Shown here one piece after another: positions 8,301 through 11,509 of a stretch of 11,509 nt of DNA (its first letter is position 1; each line of letters opens with the position of its first letter). The stretch comes from Gammaproteobacteria bacterium (GTDB lineage: Bacteria; Pseudomonadota; Gammaproteobacteria; SZUA-140): contig JALWQD010000350.1 in assembly GCA_026994735.1 (NCBI GenBank), positions 1-11,509 on the forward strand. Direction: 5' to 3'. The notes below the pieces were generated by a model, which saw only the letters and a program-made list of their open reading frames with translations, ran no database searches and was not told where the DNA came from. Both the position numbers and the translations under genes were made by a program.

Positions 8301-8408
8301 GGCCAGGGTTTTCTCCTCAGCAGACCATCGGATGCCACTGCCTGTAGCCTGTTATTGCAGCAAACACTTGCTGCTGATGGTGCCAGTGCAGGAGGGCTGT
8401 CAGGCTAA
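5385..8408 (+). CDS. PAS-PAS-GAF-PAS-GGDEF-EAL cyclic-di-GMP signalling protein
   Basis: This 1007-residue cytoplasmic protein has no signal peptide or membrane helix. By eye the order is PAS (about 8-110), PAS (about 133-250), GAF (about 268-410), PAS of the PAS_3 type (about 429-555, with GSWEHEI and IHPDDRE), GGDEF (about 556-720) and EAL (about 725-990). The diguanylate cyclase signature RMGGDEF is intact (GGDEF 635-639), and an RxxD product-inhibition site (RSAD 626-629) sits five residues before it. The EAL domain keeps E776 of EALLRW, DDFGTG at 897-902, K918 of KIDRSF and AEGIEN at 953-958, the residues needed for phosphodiesterase activity. It may therefore make cyclic-di-GMP, degrade it, or switch between the two; the net activity cannot be read from sequence. 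The sensors suggest redox, light or small-ligand input, with no cofactor residue I can assign. The start ATG 5385 follows AGAGGA at 5373-5378. Confidence 0.95.
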   Translation: MMNEADLSQYIVERLPTAVGVVDKQGTFVFANSALAMLSGYDIAQITGLDIRCLDGLSRPQLSNSLIAVEAKSCWVTQLRRADGVLQGIICSCQPIDWQGQAYQLLLLQQDDSGLGIDNNGARTGQGFCEREAHYRHLVEMLTDAVLVITDGKICFANRMALTMFAASGGTQMLGKSFADLLVVDESPAYRALRSWLFTQPQQGDRQVSFEVPMVACDGRQFLAALHLARIAHDGEAAIQVLCHDISEQKREYEYTLGHRHILEKIVDQNVGIHEVLDQIVALSEHCVPDVIASILLLDESGERLFHVASCGLPADYIAAIDGSRIGPNAGSCGTATYRKERVIVADIATDPLWQDYRDVALSHGLKTCWSYPILDSQENILGALAFYFSCSQSPNGWALHANEGLAHLTATAIVHKRTLTSMRHFESRLSEAQAIAHIGSWEHEIASDRLWWSDEVYRIFALDKNDTRIECYEDFVTRIHPDDREKVDLAYRHSLIKQEGYVVTHRLLLPSNEIRYVEERCRTDYDEQGLPVRSMGTVQDISATYLAEERLSRMSYFDELTGQPNRRLLLDRLAQGIELSARTGRPLSLLYFDLDRFKLINDTLGHSVGDQVLKTIAMRVSDVLRSADTLARMGGDEFSVLLPEISFDNALLVAKKIVRAVAQTISIADQDLVIAASVGIVDYPVDGKDAETLLRHADIAMYRAKASSQSICLFSGEMGSQMALRLNLEQDLARALENDELSLAFQGQFVITPACSEALANGAIDAFPGAVMGCEALLRWQHPLRGWVSPAEFIPLAEEIGLIHQITQWVIKNVCEQAMIWEKMGIRPRRIAINLSAVQLIHRGLAGDILEWITATGAYPSWFEIEVTESAAMHNTDIAGEIIRDLTVAGLSIAIDDFGTGYSSLAYLKRLPASTIKIDRSFVQGLPHDADDIAIVRSTIAMAHALGKAVTAEGIENVDQYAFLCAEGCDYGQGFLLSRPSDATACSLLLQQTLAADGASAGGLSG

Positions 8409-8469
8409 TGCGGTTATTGAGTCATTATTTCCCTGACGCCAAAAGGATATTTTTGATAACAAGCTGCCC

Positions 8470-9345
8470 CTAGCGCGGCTCATTATTGGCCACGGTAGCC
8501 ATTTTTTCGCCCATCCGTACAACTGCGCCAGGCTGAAGGGATTCTTTGAAGGCAATCATGTCCTTGGGGAAGACCAGAATGACCGTGGAACCCATATGAA
8601 AACGGCCCATTTCGTCACCTCGGCCGAGTTCAATATCAGGTCTATGCTGGCTGTAATCCCAACTGCTGACGACAGGCCCCTGGAGACCATTGCTGATCAT
8701 CCCCTGCCAGACAGTATCGATGCCAGAGACGAACATGGCGCCGACGAGGATCATTGCCATTGGGCCCCGTTCGGTTGCAAAAACGGTGACCAGGCGTTCA
8801 TTGCGGGTAAACAGCCCGTGGACATGACTGGCAGAATGGCCATTGACACTGAACAGCTGGCCGGGAATGTAGTGCATGCTTAGCAGGCGCCCGGCCAGTG
8901 GCATGTGAATGCGATGATAATCGCGTGGCGATAAATAGAGTGTGCAGAAGTTGCCGCCGCGGAACTGTTGCGACAGACCAGGAATGTTTCCCAATAAGGT
9001 GTCGAGACTATAATCGATACCTTTTGCCTGCATCATGCGACCATCAATAATGACTCCAGACTGACTGACACAGCCATCGACTGGTGAAAGTACGGCATCA
9101 TTGCTCTTGTCCAGAGGCCGTGCTTGTGGTCGTAGTGGGCGAGTGAAAAAGTCGTCGAAGTGCTTGTACTGCCGGTAATCAGTCTCAATGGCATCGCTCA
9201 TGTCGACCTTGAATAATGGTATGAAACGAGCGATGAGAAAGTTTTTTAGCCATGGCCACTCGATGCGTGTTAACTGGCGCATGCACCATGTCAGGGCATG
9301 TTGAGGGATGATATAGAGTAGCCATGTATTAAGGGCAGTAAGCAT
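8470..9345 (-). CDS. psd: Phosphatidylserine decarboxylase proenzyme
   Basis: Psd decarboxylates phosphatidylserine to phosphatidylethanolamine at the inner membrane face. The 291-residue proenzyme aligns with E. coli Psd almost residue for residue. Asp90 lies in SPVDGCVSQSG and His147 in YHRIHMP, completing the known catalytic set with the cleavage serine. The self-cleavage motif reads MGST (Gly252-Ser253) where E. coli has LGST. Cutting there would leave a 252-residue beta chain and a 39-residue alpha chain with an N-terminal pyruvoyl group. The ATG at 9345 starts MLTALNTWLLYIIP, matching the E. coli start. An upstream in-frame TTG at 9363 would add six residues and is less likely. GTGGA a few bases before the ATG is a modest ribosome binding site. 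The gene converges with the GGDEF-EAL gene (61-base gap) and diverges from pncC; I could not assign a firm promoter. Confidence 0.96.
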   Translation of the reverse strand: MLTALNTWLLYIIPQHALTWCMRQLTRIEWPWLKNFLIARFIPLFKVDMSDAIETDYRQYKHFDDFFTRPLRPQARPLDKSNDAVLSPVDGCVSQSGVIIDGRMMQAKGIDYSLDTLLGNIPGLSQQFRGGNFCTLYLSPRDYHRIHMPLAGRLLSMHYIPGQLFSVNGHSASHVHGLFTRNERLVTVFATERGPMAMILVGAMFVSGIDTVWQGMISNGLQGPVVSSWDYSQHRPDIELGRGDEMGRFHMGSTVILVFPKDMIAFKESLQPGAVVRMGEKMATVANNEPR

Positions 9346-9466
9346 GATGGTTCCACTGGGCAAGAAGGGTTCGACAGCTTATCGTCAGGCAGCGTAGGTT
9401 CTGACTTTATGATGTCTCGTCAAAAGCTTGCAGCTACGAATGTACAGCCTTTACAAAACAGAAGCG

Positions 9467-9967
9467 ATGATACCTGAAATGGATGATGCAAACGAGTTAC
9501 TGCGAATGCTGGCTACTTTGTTGCAACGGCGGCAATGGAAACTGGCAACAGCGGAATCATGTACAGGAGGGGGGCTGGCAGCCTTGTTGACATCAAGAGC
9601 AGGGAGTTCAGCCTGGTTCGAGTGTGGTTTTGTTACCTACAGCAATGCTTCAAAGAGTTGCATGCTTGCTGTTCCAGAGACTTTGATTGAACATGATGGT
9701 GCCGTCAGCGAGGCCGTTGTCGTTGCCATGGTAAAGGGGGTGCTGGCACACAGTCATGCCGATATTGCGGTGGCTATCAGTGGCATCGCTGGACCAGGCG
9801 GTGCTGTAGCGGATAAGCCTGTCGGCACCGTATGTCTGGCCTGGGGCTGTACAGGGCAGACACCGGTCAAGCAACGCTTCCTCTTCGACGGCAATCGTGA
9901 AGCTGTTCGCCAGCAGGCGATCATCGAGGCATTGAAAGGACTGCTCCGCTGTCTTCATGAAGGCTGA
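9467..9967 (+). CDS. pncC: Nicotinamide-nucleotide amidohydrolase (CinA C-terminal domain family)
   Basis: PncC deamidates NMN to nicotinic acid mononucleotide, recycling NMN released by the NAD-dependent DNA ligase. The product from ATG 9467 is 166 residues, the size of stand-alone PncC, with no N-terminal molybdopterin-binding-like domain of full CinA. Clear motifs are TAESCTGG (Ser31), AGSSAWFECGFVTYSN with Tyr58 followed by Lys63, HDGAVSE, AVAISGIAGPGG and KPVGTVCLAW. Ser, Tyr and Lys in these positions are the residues linked to catalysis in the family. Alternative starts are ATG 9440, ATG 9479 and TTG 9428. The choice of 9467 rests on the usual distance to TAESCTGG and an AGAAG just upstream. 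In many proteobacteria pncC sits directly before recA; here about 9 kb lies between them. A 121-base divergent spacer separates it from psd. Confidence 0.93.
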   Translation: MIPEMDDANELLRMLATLLQRRQWKLATAESCTGGGLAALLTSRAGSSAWFECGFVTYSNASKSCMLAVPETLIEHDGAVSEAVVVAMVKGVLAHSHADIAVAISGIAGPGGAVADKPVGTVCLAWGCTGQTPVKQRFLFDGNREAVRQQAIIEALKGLLRCLHEG

Positions 9968-9992
9968 GTTGATGCTATGCGCTGCCGTTTTT

Positions 9993-10029
9993 TCCTGTAG
10001 CCAGTGTTCAGAGAGCGTCTTTTACAGGA
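9993..10029 (+). repeat. Inverted repeat downstream of pncC
   Basis: TCCTGTA at 9993-9999 and TACAGGA at 10023-10029 are exact inverted seven-base arms separated by 23 bases. A run of six T lies just before and inside the left arm rather than after the right arm, so it is not a usual + strand terminator. On the minus strand the A-run follows the stem, which does not fit a terminator either. Function unknown. Confidence 0.4.
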
Positions 10030-10091
10030 GAGATTGTTGTCAATAATGCGACAAGGATAGCTCCGGCGAATGTCGGGAGGGGCAGGAAATC

Positions 10092-10109
10092 CTGGTCGGT
10101 GGCGACCAG
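10092..10109 (-). repeat. Perfect hairpin between pncC and the tRNA gene
   Basis: CTGGTCG and CGACCAG form a seven-pair stem with a four-base loop. It lies about 70 bases beyond the 3' end of the minus-strand tRNA, so it could mark the end of the tRNA precursor, but TTTT comes before the stem on that strand rather than after it. The surrounding gap (9968-10180) contains no supported gene on either strand. Confidence 0.45.
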
Positions 10110-10180
10110 AAAACAATAACGCATCTTGATTCTGCGGGTGGGTGAGTGACCGGCAATGATGGCATAAGTGCAGGCTTGTA

Positions 10181-10257
10181 TGGCGCCCCGAAGAGGATTC
10201 GAACCTCTGGCCTTCCCCTTAGGAGGGGGACGCTCTATCCAGCTGAGCTATCGGGGC
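10181..10257 (-). tRNA. tRNA-Arg, anticodon CCU, with encoded CCA
   Basis: Read on the minus strand, the 77-base gene folds into a complete cloverleaf. The acceptor arms are GCCCCGA and TCGGGGC, followed by G73 and an encoded CCA. The D arm is GCTC/GAGC, the anticodon arm TCCCC/GGGGA with loop CTCCTAA, and the T arm AGAGG-TTCGAAT-CCTCT. Anticodon CCT reads the AGG arginine codon. It has its own promoter upstream and no other tRNA next to it. The + strand reading frame across this gene (starting near 10168) is a known type of tRNA-derived artefact. Confidence 0.97.
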
Positions 10258-10304
10258 GGGATGAAACCTGCTGCTATTTGTGGCGGGATTCGCCGCGCCG
10301 CCGC

Positions 10305-10334
10305 AGTATATGATATTTTTCCGCTAGCTGTCAG
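10305..10334 (-). promoter_or_regulatory. Sigma-70 promoter of the tRNA-Arg gene, with GC-rich discriminator
   Basis: On the minus strand CTGACA (10334-10329) and TATACT (10310-10305) are separated by 18 bases, a good sigma-70 match. Directly after the -10 box comes a very GC-rich stretch of about a dozen bases. GC-rich discriminators of this kind are known to make stable-RNA promoters sensitive to ppGpp and DksA. The predicted start near 10298 leaves a leader of about 40 bases before the mature tRNA. Confidence 0.7.
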
Positions 10335-10416
10335 GGCCTTTTGTTTTGGCCTGCCGTCAGCCTCTGCTAGTGTTGTTGCTTAATTAATTTAAGGATGATG
10401 AAGAGAGAGGGTAGAC

Positions 10417-10800
10417 ATGTACTATATTGTTGAGACGGGAAAAACATTTGTGCGTGCAGCTGCTGATTTGGAAATTGCGGTCAAGAAGCGGGGCTTTGGT
10501 GTGCTCCATATCCATGACCTGGGTGAGACCTTACGTAACAAGGGCATCGACTTTACAGAGCAGTGTCAGATATTTGAAGTATGTAACCCGCAACAGGCAG
10601 CAAAGGTATTATCGGTGGACATGCGCCTGAACATGGCCCTGCCGTGCCGGATTGCGGTTTTTACCGAGCAAGGAAAGACGTGTATTGGCCTGATCAAGCC
10701 TGCTCAGATGCTGGCGGCCTTGTCGGACGATCCGTTGTTGCAGTCGGTTGCCGAGGAAGTTGAGGAAAAGACAATCCAGATGATTGATGATGCCTGCTGA
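10417..10800 (+). CDS. DUF302 family protein
   Basis: The 127-residue protein belongs to DUF302, a small alpha/beta family of unknown function. It shows the family pattern: an N-terminal strand, a helix (FVRAAADLEIAVKKRGFGVL), HIHDLGETLRNKGIDF, then EVCNPQQAAKVLS with Cys56 and MALPCRIAVF with Cys77, and a final helix rich in Glu. The two cysteines are the conserved ones of the family; Cys50 and Cys89 are additional. There is no signal peptide, so it is probably cytoplasmic. GAGAGG at 10405-10410 lies six bases before the ATG, a strong ribosome binding site. The gene diverges from the tRNA-Arg promoter. A short AT-rich inverted repeat, CTTAA-ttaat-TTAAG at 10379-10393, sits just upstream and could belong to its promoter or an operator. 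The family call is firm; the function is not known. Confidence 0.88.
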   Translation: MYYIVETGKTFVRAAADLEIAVKKRGFGVLHIHDLGETLRNKGIDFTEQCQIFEVCNPQQAAKVLSVDMRLNMALPCRIAVFTEQGKTCIGLIKPAQMLAALSDDPLLQSVAEEVEEKTIQMIDDAC

Positions 10801-10823
10801 TTCGAGCTGCAAGCGAACAGCGG

Positions 10824-11030
10824 ATGCGTACCTCTCAGGGGACTCATCATGCCGTACCTGCTGTCGCCGGTGTAGCGTTGTCGGCTGTATTTGTTATCGC
10901 ACTTCTTGGTTGTCGGGATGTTCGCTCTGCAGTGGCTTTTACCCGTGATGGCCATATGACCTGTTATGCGCCGGCTGGCATTCGTAGCAAATTTATTTGT
11001 AACGCCAGCCGCAGCGGTGCTTTGCCATGA
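10824..11030 (+). CDS. Small hypothetical lipoprotein or membrane-anchored protein
   Basis: I do not recognise this 68-residue product. It has a hydrophobic segment at about residues 11-29 (VPAVAGVALSAVFVIALLG) ending in LLGC, a plausible lipobox with Cys30 as the lipid-modified residue. The mature part would be 39 residues, basic, with Cys47 and Cys59 that could form a disulfide in the periplasm. A single Arg at position 2 makes the n-region weakly charged, so the signal is imperfect and a plain membrane anchor is the alternative. Its TGA overlaps the nagZ ATG as ATGA, the arrangement expected of a translationally coupled gene pair, and the start lies 23 bases after the DUF302 stop. The ribosome binding site (AGCGG, two bases before the ATG) is poor. 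The overlap is the main support that this is a true gene. Confidence 0.55.
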   Translation: MRTSQGTHHAVPAVAGVALSAVFVIALLGCRDVRSAVAFTRDGHMTCYAPAGIRSKFICNASRSGALP

Positions 11031-11509
11031 CGGCTGGCCCGGTACTGATCGGCCTGAAAGGCCTCACGTTGAATGCCGATGAACGCGAATTGTTGCTGCA
11101 TCCCCAGGTCGGTGGGGTGGTTCTTTTTGCACGTAATTATGAGAACCCCGAGCAGCTGGCAGCGCTGATTGCAGATATTCATCATTTACGCCAGACGCTG
11201 CTGGTCTCTGTCGACCATGAGGGGGGGCGTGTGCAACGCTTTGATCAGGGCGGGTTTACGGTGTTGCCGCCGCCGTCATGTCTGGGGCTTTTGTACGATC
11301 ATGACGCGCAGGCAGGACGCACGCTGGCAGAACGTTATGGCTGGTTAATGGCGGTTGAGTTGCGCAGTGTCGGTATTGATATCAATTTTGCCCCGGTCAT
11401 TGACCTCGCCAGTGCGCAGAGCGATGTTCTCGCTGGGCGGACATTGCATGCGCAGGCAGAGGTGGTCAGCCTGCTGGCGATGGCATCTTTGCGGGGTATG
11501 CATCAGGGC
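11027..11509 (+). CDS. nagZ: Beta-N-acetylhexosaminidase NagZ, N-terminal part (cut by window end)
   Basis: NagZ is a cytoplasmic family 3 glycoside hydrolase. It removes N-acetylglucosamine from anhydro-muropeptides during peptidoglycan recycling, which in many gammaproteobacteria also feeds AmpR-controlled beta-lactamase induction. The 161 residues present match the family from the start: MTAGPVLIGLKGLTLNADERELLLHPQVGG, VVLFARNYENPEQL, then VDHEGGRVQRFDQGGFTVLPP, and GWLMAVELRSVGIDINFAPVIDL. The usual DQEGGRVQR reads DHEGGRVQR here, a conservative change. The catalytic KHFPGHG region lies beyond the window, so intactness cannot be judged. The ATG at 11027 lacks a good ribosome binding site and overlaps the stop of the preceding small gene, so coupled translation is likely. 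A run of seven G at 11221-11227 falls in the EGGR codons. Confidence 0.95.
   Translation, partial: MTAGPVLIGLKGLTLNADERELLLHPQVGGVVLFARNYENPEQLAALIADIHHLRQTLLVSVDHEGGRVQRFDQGGFTVLPPPSCLGLLYDHDAQAGRTLAERYGWLMAVELRSVGIDINFAPVIDLASAQSDVLAGRTLHAQAEVVSLLAMASLRGMHQG

Noticed and set aside
8409..8469. Bidirectional terminator between the GGDEF-EAL gene and psd
   Set aside because: The convergent gap has only weak A/T pairing and no GC stem followed by a T-run on either strand.
9420..9470. LexA-type box near the pncC start
   Set aside because: ACAG and CTGT half-sites occur nearby, but none gives CTGT-N8-ACAG with the proper spacing and orientation.
10181..10257. tRNA-Arg(CCU) as an attachment site of an integrated element
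   Set aside because: This tRNA can host integrations, but I found no integrase and no repeat of the tRNA 3' end in the window.
10168..10383. + strand open frame of 71 residues across the tRNA gene
   Set aside because: Its RRGFEPLAFPLGGGRSIQLSYRG stretch is simply the translated complement of the tRNA-Arg gene, a common false protein.
11221..11227. Run of seven G in nagZ as a phase-variation switch
   Set aside because: The run encodes the invariant EGG motif of the family and is better explained by codon choice; seven bases is short for phase variation.
1..11509. CRISPR array, insertion sequence, toxin-antitoxin pair, phage or defence genes
   Set aside because: No regularly spaced repeats, transposase, terminal inverted repeats or recognisable defence domains were seen; the gene content is mainly housekeeping.

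Overview
The window looks like core chromosome of a gammaproteobacterium. The order recA-recX-alaS-lysC is a classic gammaproteobacterial block. The aspartokinase is the Pseudomonas-type monofunctional LysC, and a DUF1841 protein, Psd, PncC, NagZ and a tRNA-Arg(CCU) with encoded CCA fit the same placement. GC content is moderate by eye, and I see no base-composition break, integrase, transposase or phage gene. I cannot name genus or species; the DUF1841 and DUF302 genes would suit a sulfur- or methane-oxidising type lineage, but that is a weak inference.

Layout. (1) Positions 1-5244, all + strand, are tightly packed: the 3' end of recA, recX (overlapping recA), alaS, lysC and a DUF1841 gene. 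They probably form one or two co-transcribed units, closed by a small GC hairpin at 5266-5283. (2) Positions 5245-5384 form a structured leader with two inverted repeats, the second touching the ribosome binding site of the next gene. (3) Positions 5385-8408 encode a 1007-residue PAS-PAS-GAF-PAS-GGDEF-EAL protein with both cyclic-di-GMP catalytic motifs intact. (4) psd lies on the minus strand at 8470-9345, convergent with the GGDEF-EAL gene and divergent from pncC (9467-9967). (5) Positions 9968-10416 hold a gap with two inverted repeats, then a minus-strand tRNA-Arg(CCU) with a recognisable promoter of its own. (6) From 10417 to the end, + strand, come a DUF302 protein, a small candidate lipoprotein of 68 residues, and the start of nagZ, which is cut by the window edge. 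The small gene and nagZ share an ATGA overlap.

How they relate. RecA and RecX are a recombinase and its modulator. AlaRS and aspartokinase serve translation and the aspartate-family amino acids. Psd makes phosphatidylethanolamine, PncC recycles the pyridine nucleotide by-product NMN, and NagZ takes part in peptidoglycan recycling. The GGDEF-EAL protein is a signalling gene inserted into this housekeeping stretch.

I did not find a convincing new multi-gene system. The points most worth a second look are the internal ribosome binding site and start in lysC (a second, regulatory-only subunit), the hairpin beside the start of the GGDEF-EAL gene, the small lipoprotein candidate coupled to nagZ, and the absence of csrA from its usual place after lysC.
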